Positions 15,571-24,687 of a DNA stretch of 64,000 nucleotides are shown piece by piece. The notes under the pieces were generated by a model. The model did not search any database and had not been told where the DNA came from. It worked only from the letters and a program-made list of their open reading frames with translations. The stretch covers positions 62,001 through 126,000 of the forward strand of contig JAKAUP010000003.1 in the NCBI GenBank assembly GCA_021817565.1, written 5' to 3'. Each line of letters opens with the position of its first letter. Within the stretch, counting starts at the first letter, position 1. A program made the position numbers and the translations under genes. This stretch comes from Microcaldota archaeon (GTDB lineage: Archaea; Micrarchaeota; Micrarchaeia; Micrarchaeales; Micrarchaeaceae).

Positions 15571-16479
15571 ATGCGCATATTACTACAGTTTCCAGAAGGG
15601 CTAAAACAGTATGCCTTAGAGCATGCGAAAAGGCTTGAAAAGGATGGTGATGAGGTTTTTATATCTGCATCCCCGACGTTTGGCGCATGCGATCTAGCTA
15701 TAGACGAGGCCAAGTCTATAGGCGCCGATAAGATAGTCCATTTCGGCCACAACATGTTCAACAAAGTCGACTTCAATGTGGAGTTTGTCCCATTCGAAGT
15801 CGATGCGCCTATTCAGATACTCGAGAGGTCTTTAGATAAGCTCGCAAGTTTCAAAAGAATAGGGATTGTCACGACTGTGCAACACCTGCACCAGCTTCAA
15901 AAGATCAGGGAGTTCTACGAAAGGAATGGTTTCGTTGTGGTAATAGGCAAACCTTTCGGTTTTGCGAAGGCCGATGGCCAGATACTTGGATGCGACGTCG
16001 GGAGCGCCGCGAGGATAGACAGGGATGTTGATGCCCATGTATATTTTGGAGGGGGGAGATTCCACCCGATGGGCGCCGTAATCAATACAACAAAGCCGTT
16101 CCTGATGGTTGAACCTTTTGAGGGCGTAGTTGAGTTCATAGACCACTACCGCGAGATGTACAGGAAAAGAAGTAAGGGCAAGGTGCTAGCTGCTTTAAAC
16201 TCCAAAAACATAGGCATAATGGTAAGCACAAAAAACGGACAGTCGAATATCGCCTTGGGTCGCTTGCTTAAGAAGAGGATAGAGGAACACGGAATGCAAG
16301 CTCAGCTCTTGGTCTCGAACACGTTCGACTTTGAAAGCATGAACAATATGATGGAATTCGATGCTTTTGTGAACACCGCTTGCCCTAGGATTGCGATGGA
16401 CGATACGACGCGCACCATAAAGCCGATACTCAGTCCGAATGAGCTCTCAGAGCTTATAAGGATAAGGGAAGCGCTCTAG
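15571..16479 (+). CDS. dph2: Diphthamide synthase Dph2
   Basis: Dph2 makes the first step of diphthamide on EF-2, moving the 3-amino-3-carboxypropyl group of SAM to a histidine with a non-classical radical at a 4Fe-4S cluster. The 302 residues contain three widely spaced cysteines expected to hold the cluster, in F-G-A-C-D, I-L-G-C-D and N-T-A-C-P-R. A G-G-G-R-F-H-P motif is also present. The length is slightly below the 330-340 of many archaeal homologues. It pairs with rpl10e as a translation operon. Confidence 0.92.
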   Translation: MRILLQFPEGLKQYALEHAKRLEKDGDEVFISASPTFGACDLAIDEAKSIGADKIVHFGHNMFNKVDFNVEFVPFEVDAPIQILERSLDKLASFKRIGIVTTVQHLHQLQKIREFYERNGFVVVIGKPFGFAKADGQILGCDVGSAARIDRDVDAHVYFGGGRFHPMGAVINTTKPFLMVEPFEGVVEFIDHYREMYRKRSKGKVLAALNSKNIGIMVSTKNGQSNIALGRLLKKRIEEHGMQAQLLVSNTFDFESMNNMMEFDAFVNTACPRIAMDDTTRTIKPILSPNELSELIRIREAL

Positions 16480-16499
16480 CTTTTTATTGGCGTAAAGGC

Positions 16500-16509
16500 T
16501 TTTTTTTCT
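16500..16509 (+). terminator. Oligo-T terminator after dph2
   Basis: A run of eight or more thymines lies about 20 bases after the dph2 stop and before the glutamate dehydrogenase promoter region. Archaeal RNA polymerase and aCPSF1 terminate at U-tracts of this kind. No stem-loop is needed or obvious. Confidence 0.4.
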
Positions 16510-16566
16510 AGCATATTTATTCTTATTCTACACATCCTCAGATGTATATCTATTTTAGGTCATACC

Positions 16567-17835
16567 ATGGCAGAGAATCTAAACCCGTTTGCTATCGCGC
16601 AGCAGCAGCTTGACGAAGCTGCAGAGATAATGGAACTTGACAAGACCGCACATGCAATCCTTAGGGAACCGATGCGCAGCCTTACCATAAACATACCTGT
16701 AAGGATGGACGATGGAAGCGTAAAGGTGTTCAGGGGATTCAGGGTGCAGTATAACACAGCAAGAGGTCCCGCAAAGGGAGGGATAAGATTTCATCCGGAA
16801 GAGACAATAGACACAGTAAAGGCTCTTGCAGCATGGATGACATGGAAGACATCGTTGGCCGACATACCTTTCGGCGGAGGAAAGGGAGGTGTCATATGCA
16901 ACACCAAGGAGATGAGCGAGCGCGAACTTGAAGCCCTATCAAGGGGGTACATAAGGGCATTGGGAAGGTATATAGGCCCTGATATAGACGTGCCGGCACC
17001 CGACGTTTATACAACGCCGCAGATCATGAGTTGGATGATGGACGAATACGCGGCAACAAACCACACCAATGACCCGTTCAGCGTGATAACAGGAAAGCCT
17101 GTTGAGGTATGGGGAAGCGAAGGCAGAAAAGATTCGACAGCCATGGGGGGGATGTATGTGCTCAGGGAAGCCGCAAGAAGCAAGGGCATAGACCTAAAAA
17201 GTGCGAGAATAGCGGTTCAAGGGGCAGGGAATGCTGGCATGTATGCCTATCTGCTCTCGAAGAAACTGTTCGGATCGAAAGTTATTGCGATAAGCGATTC
17301 GAAGGGCGGGATTGTGGATGAGGATGGGATAGACGAGTCAAAATTGCTCAAGGCGAAGGAGGAGACTGGCAGCGTGACAGGCTATGAGGGGGGCACGAAA
17401 GTCTCTAACGAACAACTGCTGGAGTGGGATGTGGATGTGCTTATACCTTCCGCAATAGAGAATCAGATAACTGGCGATAATGCCGATAAGATAAATGCGA
17501 AAATAGTCTTGGAGTTGGCGAACGGACCTGTTACGCCTGATGCGGATAAGATACTCCACGAGAACAAGATATATGATGTGCCAGACTTCTTGGTCAACAG
17601 TGGAGGAGTGATAGGCTCGTATTTCGAATGGGTCCAGAACAAGGAAGGATATTACTGGACAGAAAGCGAGGTATACGCGAAGCTGGACAGCATCATAACC
17701 AGATCATATAACCAGATGGAGGCAACAAGAAACAAGCTGAAATCACAGGGAAAGAGCGTATCTCCCAGGGCTGCGGCATATGTTATAGCTCTGGAAAGGG
17801 TTGCAACAGCCATGAAGCTAAGGGGATGGTATTGA
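16567..17835 (+). CDS. gdhA: Glutamate dehydrogenase
   Basis: The 422-residue hexameric-type enzyme interconverts glutamate and 2-oxoglutarate plus ammonia. It shows G-P-A-K-G-G-I-R-F-H, the catalytic lysine region P-F-G-G-G-K-G-G-V, P-A-P-D-V-Y-T, and the dinucleotide loop Q-G-A-G-N-A-G. The late segment D-F-L-V-N-S-G-G-V and W-V-Q-N are standard. GGTCAT lies three bases before the ATG. Together with the aminotransferase at 3851 it can recycle 2-oxoglutarate in amino-acid breakdown. Confidence 0.95.
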   Translation: MAENLNPFAIAQQQLDEAAEIMELDKTAHAILREPMRSLTINIPVRMDDGSVKVFRGFRVQYNTARGPAKGGIRFHPEETIDTVKALAAWMTWKTSLADIPFGGGKGGVICNTKEMSERELEALSRGYIRALGRYIGPDIDVPAPDVYTTPQIMSWMMDEYAATNHTNDPFSVITGKPVEVWGSEGRKDSTAMGGMYVLREAARSKGIDLKSARIAVQGAGNAGMYAYLLSKKLFGSKVIAISDSKGGIVDEDGIDESKLLKAKEETGSVTGYEGGTKVSNEQLLEWDVDVLIPSAIENQITGDNADKINAKIVLELANGPVTPDADKILHENKIYDVPDFLVNSGGVIGSYFEWVQNKEGYYWTESEVYAKLDSIITRSYNQMEATRNKLKSQGKSVSPRAAAYVIALERVATAMKLRGWY

Positions 17836-18615
17836 ATGCCAGCTAGAAGGAGTGCGGAAAAACCGTACATAGGAATTATTGGGGGCACTGGGATGTACCG
17901 CATTGATGATGGGGAGAGCGAGAGGGGAATGCAGATTGGAAAGTTTGGCGGAAAGCGTGTTGCATTCTTGCCAAGGCACGGGGTTGGGCACTCCATTCCA
18001 CCGCATATGATAGGATATAAGGAAAACATCCAGAAGCTGGACGATGCGGGGGTAAGCAGATTAATATCAACCACTGCGGTAGGTTCTCTAAGGGAGGATT
18101 ACAGACCAGGAGACCTGGTAATAACAGATCAGTTCATAAACATGACGCATGGAAGAGATGATACCTTCTTCCATGACAAGGTGGTGCACGTAAGCACCGC
18201 GTACCCGTATTGCAGCGAACTGAGAGAAGTAGCTGCTGATTCGGCAAAGGCGTTGGGATACCGATTCCATGAGAGTGGGACTGTAGTTGTAGTGAATGGC
18301 CCAAGGTTTTCAACACGCGCAGAGTCAAAATTCTTCGGAAGCATGGGCGCGGATATAATAAACATGACCCAATACCCGGAAGTTGCACTTGCAAGGGAGA
18401 AGGGAATGTGCTATCTCAACATATCGGTAATAACAGACTACGATTCCGGGATAGATGGAAAGGAAATCGATCAGGTCTCGTACGAGGAGGTAAATAGGGT
18501 TTTTGAAGCCAATATGGAGAAAGTAAGAACACTTTTGTCAGATATAGTATCTAAGATAGGAAATGAGAGGAAGTGCGACTGCGGCAGCTCTTTGGATATG
18601 GCAGTTAAGGGCTAG
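17836..18615 (+). CDS. mtnP: 5'-methylthioadenosine phosphorylase
   Basis: This purine-nucleoside-phosphorylase-family enzyme splits methylthioadenosine (a by-product of polyamine/diphthamide chemistry) to adenine and methylthioribose-1-phosphate. The 259 residues include I-G-I-I-G-G-T-G-M-Y, P-R-H-G-V-G-H-S-I-P-P-H, V-V-N-G-P-R-F-S-T-R-A-E and N-M-T-Q-Y-P-E. The late C-D-C pair recalls the CXC disulphide of thermophilic archaeal MTAP. ATG directly follows the gdhA stop; the 3' end overlaps the convergent presenilin gene by 4 bases. Confidence 0.93.
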   Translation: MPARRSAEKPYIGIIGGTGMYRIDDGESERGMQIGKFGGKRVAFLPRHGVGHSIPPHMIGYKENIQKLDDAGVSRLISTTAVGSLREDYRPGDLVITDQFINMTHGRDDTFFHDKVVHVSTAYPYCSELREVAADSAKALGYRFHESGTVVVVNGPRFSTRAESKFFGSMGADIINMTQYPEVALAREKGMCYLNISVITDYDSGIDGKEIDQVSYEEVNRVFEANMEKVRTLLSDIVSKIGNERKCDCGSSLDMAVKG

Positions 18616-19601
18616 AACGGGATAAGGCCGAACAGTAGATAGTATGCAAGAAGAGAGCACAGTATGCCGAAAAACAGAGGAGGTATCGCAGGAAGCGCGC
18701 GCCTATATCTCCTCAGGACAAACATAGTTAGTATAAGGCCAAGCACTCCGCCAAGAGCAACGAAGATGCTTAATGTGAAGTTGAGGTAGAGCTTGTAAGA
18801 AGCGATTGCAACCATAAGGGGCACTGCAAGATCGCCGGTTCCAAGCCCCACGCTGGCAGGTATGGCAACGCTCCCTTTTGTGAGTTTGTTCATTTCCTTA
18901 GGTATCTTTATCTTCTCTTCATGCACAGCTTTATTATACGCGGAAAGCTGTTCCCTACTCATGCTGCTCTTCGGGACGGTTGCAAACTCATTGACATCAA
19001 CCATCAATGCGAGGTTGTTCTGCATTGCCACGTTTGCGAGGGTAAGCATGTGCTTTGTTATGAAGACCGCAATGAAGTCGTAGATTGCAAGTATACCCAT
19101 CAGGAACAGGGCTGCAATAGGACCAAATCCGAGCCCGAGGATAACCCCAACGCCTATGCTCGATATTATCGCTGCTGTGTTCTTGAGGCTAGGGTTCTTT
19201 ACCTTCTTGTATACAAGCGCTATGGCCAGTATGGCGGCTATTGCGTAGTAAATGTACTGGAGAGCGTTGGATGCGTAGCCGAAAATGTTGGATATCGATG
19301 ATATCACGACATAAAATACAAAAAAGCTAGTTATGAGTATTATCACCCTTTCCCATATGATTATAATCTTCTCGGCCTTGAAGTACCGGAATATGAAGAG
19401 TATTATGGCAGTCAGCACCACTATGTACAGCACAAAGAACAGTCCGGATATAGGAGTGTTGGATATCTGGTTTGAGACTGCCGAAGCGTATGTTTGGTTG
19501 TTGAATATCTGCGTGGCGAGAAGTATGCCGGCAAACTGCACCAGCATGAAAATCACTAGTATTTGCACCATCTGTCTGTATTCTATCAGTTTAAGAGCCA
19601 A
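18612..19601 (-). CDS. Presenilin-family (A22) intramembrane aspartyl protease
   Basis: The 329-residue polytopic protein has about nine hydrophobic segments. The two catalytic aspartates are visible in I-Y-D-F-I-A-V-F and G-L-G-T-G-D-L-A-V-P-L, separated by a hydrophilic loop, and the C-terminal A-L-P-A-I-P-P-L-F-F-G replaces the classical PAL with PAI. Such proteases cut transmembrane helices, including signal-peptide remnants. TTG at 19601 follows AGTGAT with a three-base spacer. It begins 7 bases after the MCM stop, so the two are probably cotranscribed. Confidence 0.88.
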   Translation of the reverse strand: MALKLIEYRQMVQILVIFMLVQFAGILLATQIFNNQTYASAVSNQISNTPISGLFFVLYIVVLTAIILFIFRYFKAEKIIIIWERVIILITSFFVFYVVISSISNIFGYASNALQYIYYAIAAILAIALVYKKVKNPSLKNTAAIISSIGVGVILGLGFGPIAALFLMGILAIYDFIAVFITKHMLTLANVAMQNNLALMVDVNEFATVPKSSMSREQLSAYNKAVHEEKIKIPKEMNKLTKGSVAIPASVGLGTGDLAVPLMVAIASYKLYLNFTLSIFVALGGVLGLILTMFVLRRYRRALPAIPPLFFGILCSLLAYYLLFGLIPF

Positions 19602-19608
19602 CGTATCA

Positions 19609-21663
19609 CTACTCCATATCGTGCTTCACTATCCTGAGCTCTCCTTGCTTTGGCATGAAGATATCTCCGGACTTTTCGAGCTCCTCTATGAGACGCATAG
19701 CAGACTGCGCGTCTATGCCCTCCTTCTCTGATTCCTCAAGCACGCGCTTCAACCTTGCCGTCTTCTCCTCCTTCTCAAGAGACTTTATTATGTTTATCAC
19801 TATGTTTATCCTATTTATCTTCTCCCTAGGCGTCCCGGTAAGTATAGTATCTATGTCACGGTGCCCCTCTCTGTCCGTTGCAACGGTCTTGAGCATGTAT
19901 TCATTAAGTGATATTGCAAGTTCTGCATCTTTTTTTTGCACCACTGCGCTGAAGCGGGTCTTTGCGCTTGCTTCAGACATCCTTATTATGCCTTCGATCT
20001 GCCTGGGCGTTATCGGTATGGAGCCGAGAGCAGCCGCATCCTTCCTCAGGTTAACGTAGTAGTCCATTACCATGTTTGATGCCTCCTCTGTAAGGCGTGG
20101 ATGCACGTTCTTGCGCGCATATGCTATGTACTTCCTTAGAATAGAGCCGTTAAGCGGAGGCTGTTCCACCTGCGCCACCTCTCCTTTTACTTGCGCTATC
20201 ATTGCCCCGGCAGCCTCATGCTGTATCAGTATGTGCTTCGCTATGCTCTTGTCCTGCTCTGAGTCCATCACGTCTATTATTGGGAAGATGAGATCGAACC
20301 TGGATAGGAGCGTTGGAGGTATATCAAACTGCTCTGATGGATATGAACTTCGGTCGAACCTGCCGTATTTTGGGTTTGCTGCTGCTATCACTGCAGCCTT
20401 GGCGTTAAATGACGCGACAATTCCTGCCTTCGCAACGCTTATCGTCTGGGATTCAAGCGCTTCGTGGAGCGAGGCTCTGTCCTCGTCCCCTATCTTGTCG
20501 AATTCGTCTATAGCCACAATGCCCCCGCTCCCAAGCACCATCGCACCCGCCTTGAGCGTCCAGCCACCTTCAGAGAATTCGTCGCGCTCTGCGACCGCGG
20601 TTAATCCGCCCCCTGTGACTGATTTTCCGCTCACATATATGCCCTTTGGCACGAGCTTCGAGACGGACTGGAGTATACGCGTCTTTGCGCTTCCAGGATC
20701 TCCAATCAGAAGGATGTGCATGTCGCTTCTTATTAGGCCCCCGTCAACAAGTAACTTTCCTGGAGTGCCGCCAAAAAGCTGGAGCGCAACGGCCTGCTTA
20801 ATTTCGCTGTAGCCGTATACAGACGGGGCTATTGACTTGCTTATCTTTTCGAATATGTTTGGGTCTTTTGAGAGTTCTATTATGCTTCTCTCTTCCTCTT
20901 CGGATATGTCTATCTCAGTAAACTCCCTCTGGTTCTGGACTGTGCCCACTGTGTCAAGAAACATGGCATATAGCGTCTCGTCTTTTGATTTTCTGTTCTG
21001 CTTTGGCCTGATGCGAAGTATGCCGGTTATCTCAACTCTGTCGCCAGGCGTTATCGTGTTCACCAGGTCGTCGTGCAGCCAAACCTCAAGCTGCCAAGTT
21101 GGCGTGCTCCCGTGAAGTTTTTCTAGGGGATCCTGTATTGCGACCTTCTGCAGATTGGTAAATTTTGAGCCCTCCTCAAGCATCCTCATCGGCCTGCGTT
21201 TGCACTGCGGGCAGATTTCCGGAACCTGGTCGCGGTCTATTCTTATTATAACGCGCTCGTTGCAGTGGGTGCACTCATAAACTCCTATTCTTATCCGTGG
21301 TATTATCTCGGTACGCTTTACTATCAGGCTGTCCAGCGTAATCAGCTTGCCGATATATTCTGAACCGACATCCTGTACAAGCGGAAAGTTGACCCTCTGA
21401 TTTATGATTCTCACGTGAGGTTCGTGTATATCCATCATTACTCCTTCCATCTTTGACTTCAGTGCGTCATTGGCCGCTTGCAGCACCATGTCGGGCCGCT
21501 CTATCAGCTCGACCGCTATCTCTGGATCAAATTCCTCTATATGAAGCATCTCCACATTGAGCGAGCGGGATTCAGGGAAAGAGATTATCATGTCTTCTAT
21601 CTGCTTCTTATAGTACTGGTCGAAGAACTCGTTAAACCTTTCTTTCAAAGAAGTCTCAGACAT
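19609..21663 (-). CDS. mcm: Replicative DNA helicase MCM
   Basis: The 684-residue MCM unwinds DNA at forks. In order it has the N-terminal OB/zinc domain with C-T-H-C and C-P-Q-C pairs, the Walker A G-D-P-G-S-A-K-T, Walker B A-I-D-E-F-D-K, sensor A-A-A-N-P-K-Y-G-R-F and the arginine finger L-L-S-R-F-D. A C-terminal winged-helix segment closes it. ATG at 21663 is chosen because GATGAG lies three bases before and the family N-terminus starts there; an upstream 20-codon extension is not used. Confidence 0.95.
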   Translation of the reverse strand: MSETSLKERFNEFFDQYYKKQIEDMIISFPESRSLNVEMLHIEEFDPEIAVELIERPDMVLQAANDALKSKMEGVMMDIHEPHVRIINQRVNFPLVQDVGSEYIGKLITLDSLIVKRTEIIPRIRIGVYECTHCNERVIIRIDRDQVPEICPQCKRRPMRMLEEGSKFTNLQKVAIQDPLEKLHGSTPTWQLEVWLHDDLVNTITPGDRVEITGILRIRPKQNRKSKDETLYAMFLDTVGTVQNQREFTEIDISEEEERSIIELSKDPNIFEKISKSIAPSVYGYSEIKQAVALQLFGGTPGKLLVDGGLIRSDMHILLIGDPGSAKTRILQSVSKLVPKGIYVSGKSVTGGGLTAVAERDEFSEGGWTLKAGAMVLGSGGIVAIDEFDKIGDEDRASLHEALESQTISVAKAGIVASFNAKAAVIAAANPKYGRFDRSSYPSEQFDIPPTLLSRFDLIFPIIDVMDSEQDKSIAKHILIQHEAAGAMIAQVKGEVAQVEQPPLNGSILRKYIAYARKNVHPRLTEEASNMVMDYYVNLRKDAAALGSIPITPRQIEGIIRMSEASAKTRFSAVVQKKDAELAISLNEYMLKTVATDREGHRDIDTILTGTPREKINRINIVINIIKSLEKEEKTARLKRVLEESEKEGIDAQSAMRLIEELEKSGDIFMPKQGELRIVKHDME

Positions 21664-21788
21664 GATCTCATCTCTCCAATCTTTTTTATTATATATCAGA
21701 AATATTAAATGGAGGCTGGTCAATACTTTACATCAAGTTATTTAAAAGGTTGAGCTTATCCAGAAATAGAGGAACACTGGGTGATAGG

Positions 21789-23423
21789 ATAAAACGGAGA
21801 GTGATAGTTACTTCGGCGCTGCCGTATATAAATGGGATGCCGCACTTGGGCAATCTCGTAGGCTCGATGCTGCCTGCTGATATTTACAGCAGGTATCTCC
21901 AGATGGCTGGAGTGGAACATATATTTATATGCGGCTCTGACCAGCATGGCACTCCGATAGAGCTAAGCGCGATAAGAAATGGGATAGACACGGAAAAGTT
22001 TGCTGACAGCATGCATGAGCGCACAAAAAATGCGCTGCTTAATATGGAATGCGATTTCACTTATTACGGAAAGACGCATACAGAACAGAATAAACGTGTC
22101 GTATACAGGATTTTTGAGGCGTTAGACAGGAATGGGTATATCTCAGAGGAGGAAGTAATGCAGGCGTATTGCCTTCTGGACATGAGATTCATACCGGATA
22201 GGATGATTGAGGGCATATGTCCGTACTGCGGAAGCGCACATGCAAGAGGCGATCAATGCGATGATTGCGGAAGATTGCTTGACCCTCAGGAGATAGTAGG
22301 ACCAAAGTGCAGCATATGCGGAAAGAGCGAGATAGAGTTCAGAAAAACAAAAAACCTTGCGATAGAGCTGCCTATGCTGTCGGAAAACATAAAGGACTTC
22401 ATAAGAAGCATAGAACAGAATGTGAGCAAGAATGCGTTAAATAAGACGACAAGCTACGTGGATGCAGGGCTGAAGAGCAGGCAGATAACAAGAGACCTTA
22501 AATGGGGATTCAAGGTACCGAAGAAGGGTTTTGAAGATAAGGTATTCTATGTCTGGTTTGACGCGGTAATCGGTTATATAGGCATAACGATGGAGTGGAA
22601 CGAGGCTCTTGGAGAGGAGTACTGGACTGACACCAATACAGAACTGGTGCAGTTTATGGGCAAGGACAACATTGAGTTCCATACGGTAATATGGCCTGCG
22701 ATACTGGAAGGCTCGTCGATTGGTTACATTAAACCCACAAGGATTATGGTTTACGAGTACCTTATATCCGGGAAGATAAAATTCTCAAAGAGTAGAGGGG
22801 TTGGGCTGAACATAGAGAACGCACTGGATGTGATGGGGGCTGAATATTGGAGGTTTGTGCTCTCTTATCTGCTTCCCGAAACATCAGACATGGACTTCTC
22901 TGTTGAACTCATATTCGAGGTAGTAAACAAGATAATGAATGACAAGATAGGCAATCTGGTAAATAGGGCCTTTACCATATCTTCAAAGAACAGGGCATTG
23001 CTCTCAGGAAATTCGTTGAGAGAGATTACCGGCAGGAAGATAAGGGAAAAGCTTGGGATATACAGGAATGATTTTGAAAATGTTAGGATGAGGGAGGCGC
23101 TCAAACAGATTGTTGAGCTTGCAGATCTGGGCAATGAGATAATGAGCGTGGAGAAGCCGTGGGAGCTCGCAAAGGCGGAGGACGCAGAAGGCTTCTCAAA
23201 AGTGATGAATGACGTATTGCATATATGCAGATGCATCGGGATAATGCTGTGGCCGTACACGCCGAACGCAAGCACTTATATCCTTAGACACTTTGGAATA
23301 GATGGCAAGCCACAGATTGATGAACTTCAGAAGAGCATGGAGTTCTTGCCGGATGATGACATAAAACCGATATTCTCAAAGATAGGGGAAAGAGAAAAGA
23401 ATATGCTTTCAGGCTTTGGCTAG
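21789..23423 (+). CDS. metG: Methionyl-tRNA synthetase, with apparent ATA start
   Basis: The class I enzyme has the V-T-S-A-L-P-Y-I-N-G start, the H-L-G-N version of HIGH, zinc pairs C-P-Y-C/C-D-D-C plus C-S-I-C, and K-F-S-K-S as KMSKS. About 544 residues end after the anticodon domain; there is no C-terminal EMAP/dimerisation domain. No ATG lies near the start. ATA at 21789 is three bases after GGTGAT and gives MKRRVIVTSALPY, a normal MetRS N-terminus. TTG at 21750 lies in the TATA region, and GTG at 21801 is badly spaced. Confidence 0.92.
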   Translation: MKRRVIVTSALPYINGMPHLGNLVGSMLPADIYSRYLQMAGVEHIFICGSDQHGTPIELSAIRNGIDTEKFADSMHERTKNALLNMECDFTYYGKTHTEQNKRVVYRIFEALDRNGYISEEEVMQAYCLLDMRFIPDRMIEGICPYCGSAHARGDQCDDCGRLLDPQEIVGPKCSICGKSEIEFRKTKNLAIELPMLSENIKDFIRSIEQNVSKNALNKTTSYVDAGLKSRQITRDLKWGFKVPKKGFEDKVFYVWFDAVIGYIGITMEWNEALGEEYWTDTNTELVQFMGKDNIEFHTVIWPAILEGSSIGYIKPTRIMVYEYLISGKIKFSKSRGVGLNIENALDVMGAEYWRFVLSYLLPETSDMDFSVELIFEVVNKIMNDKIGNLVNRAFTISSKNRALLSGNSLREITGRKIREKLGIYRNDFENVRMREALKQIVELADLGNEIMSVEKPWELAKAEDAEGFSKVMNDVLHICRCIGIMLWPYTPNASTYILRHFGIDGKPQIDELQKSMEFLPDDDIKPIFSKIGEREKNMLSGFG

Positions 23424-23474
23424 CCCTTTAAGAAGGATTATAGATTTTTCTAATACTTTATTATCAGAATAAGG

Positions 23475-24047
23475 ATGGATAGTATTAGAGATACGGATTT
23501 TAAGGAAAGGCTTAACCAGCTGTATCTTGCAGTTATATTTAGGTATAGGTATTACATAGAGGAAAAGGAGAACCTCTCTGTAGCTGAGCTGCCTAAGCTA
23601 GTAACGCCGAACAGCCCGATGGTCTCCAAGCTTGCTGAGGAGATAAAGGGGGAGGAATATCTGTACGAAGCGAATTTCTACGATGCAAGCATAAAAGCCA
23701 GGGATTTTGTAAGGGAGAATGTTGAGGATGTTCTCCTCCCAGTACAGTTCTGGATACTGCCTGATGAAACCATAAGGTTCGGACTGGGAGACAACATAGA
23801 CAAGAATATACTATTGTGTAGCCTTCTCATAAGACTGGGCAACCCCTCTGCGAAGGTGCTGATAAACATAAGGGAGGATACTAGGAATGCCTATGTCTAC
23901 TACGAATTCAACAGCAACATTTACCTGTTGGAGATGGAGGGGGAGGTGGTTGCTATGCAGACAAAGGAGGAGATGATAAGGCGCTTGGGAGTGAACGATG
24001 AATCTACGGCGTATGAGTTCAATGACAAAATGTTCCTGGATCTGTAA
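23475..24047 (+). CDS. Unknown protein with degenerate transglutaminase-like region
   Basis: The 190-residue soluble protein starts with a helical region and then has a block (about residues 97-155) of the type D-E-T-I-R-F-G-x-G-D-N-x-D, L-L-C-S-L-L-I-R-L-G, V-L-I-N and Y-V-Y-Y-E-F. This layout resembles transglutaminase-like domains, where G-D-C-D, L-L-x-S-L-L-R-A-L-G and H-x-W-x-E occur, but the catalytic Cys and His positions are not conserved. It would thus be an inactive relative. Call is low confidence; it follows MetRS after 51 bases. Confidence 0.5.
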   Translation: MDSIRDTDFKERLNQLYLAVIFRYRYYIEEKENLSVAELPKLVTPNSPMVSKLAEEIKGEEYLYEANFYDASIKARDFVRENVEDVLLPVQFWILPDETIRFGLGDNIDKNILLCSLLIRLGNPSAKVLINIREDTRNAYVYYEFNSNIYLLEMEGEVVAMQTKEEMIRRLGVNDESTAYEFNDKMFLDL

Positions 24048-24131
24048 GTTGTTGGGATAAACATGTATAAGAAAATAAACGAAGTATGTAGTAAGGATTA
24101 AATATTAAAAAATATGATTGTAGGTGGTATC

Positions 24132-24470
24132 ATGAGCAGATCTGGTCTGTCAAAAAAACCTGCTTATAGCGTAACGGAAGAGCTGAGGCTTGCCGGGGCA
24201 AATAGTGGCGTAAAGAAATCGCTCGGGGGTCAAGTATTGTACAAGGTATCAAAGATTGAAGTATCGCCAGGCATAAAGAAAAACGGGAATGAAAACCTGA
24301 CTACTGAAAAGGTGGATGTATTAGGAATTCTTAGATTCGATAATGGCTTTCCAGACATCGTTCCCATAAAAGATGTCAAGTTAGGTAGTGAGGAAATCAA
24401 AAAACTGAAAGAAATGCTAAGAGGCGAACCAGGAATTCATCCAGATACTCCAATAAATTTAATTTACTGA
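24132..24470 (+). CDS. Small basic protein of unknown function
   Basis: A 112-residue product that I do not recognise. ATG at 24132 is three bases after GGTGGT and is preferred over ATG at 24114. It has a Ser/Lys-rich N-terminus, a middle beta-rich segment and a C-terminus ending K-L-K-E-M-L-R-G-E-P-G-I-H-P. That end resembles the end of the 39-residue product at 24688, so the two may be paralogous. No membrane segment. Confidence 0.6.
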   Translation: MSRSGLSKKPAYSVTEELRLAGANSGVKKSLGGQVLYKVSKIEVSPGIKKNGNENLTTEKVDVLGILRFDNGFPDIVPIKDVKLGSEEIKKLKEMLRGEPGIHPDTPINLIY

Positions 24471-24509
24471 GCAATGAATTATGTACTCAGCAATTTGATT
24501 AGAATAAAA

Positions 24510-24644
24510 TTACGAAGCGAGAGCAGTTTTGAGCTTCTTGAACCTTGCCTTTGATTTGAGGTATATATTCATTATCGTAGCGAATGCCGCGTGTTCCAGC
24601 ACATTGTTTTTTACCCTGAATGAGGTAAGCCCTAGCATCCCCAT
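24510..24644 (-). pseudogene. Possible transposase C-terminal fragment
   Basis: A 44-codon frame (ATG at 24644) without a ribosome-binding site. The product has a motif L-T-S-F-R-V-K-N-N-V-L-E-H-A-A-F-A-T-I followed by a basic tail, a composition reminiscent of the last helix of DDE transposases in which a short R-V-x-N-x-V-x-E-H precedes a hydrophobic stretch. The frame stays open, without a start, into the next small gene. No terminal repeats were found. It is a weak call. Confidence 0.25.
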
Positions 24645-24687
24645 GTCAAAAATATTCACGCCGGAAACTTGTTTATGTGGTGTACGT

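Noticed and set aside
19655-20812. Plus-strand frames of 134 and 246 codons opposite mcm
   Set aside because: They lie wholly inside mcm and lack recognizable motifs or start signals.
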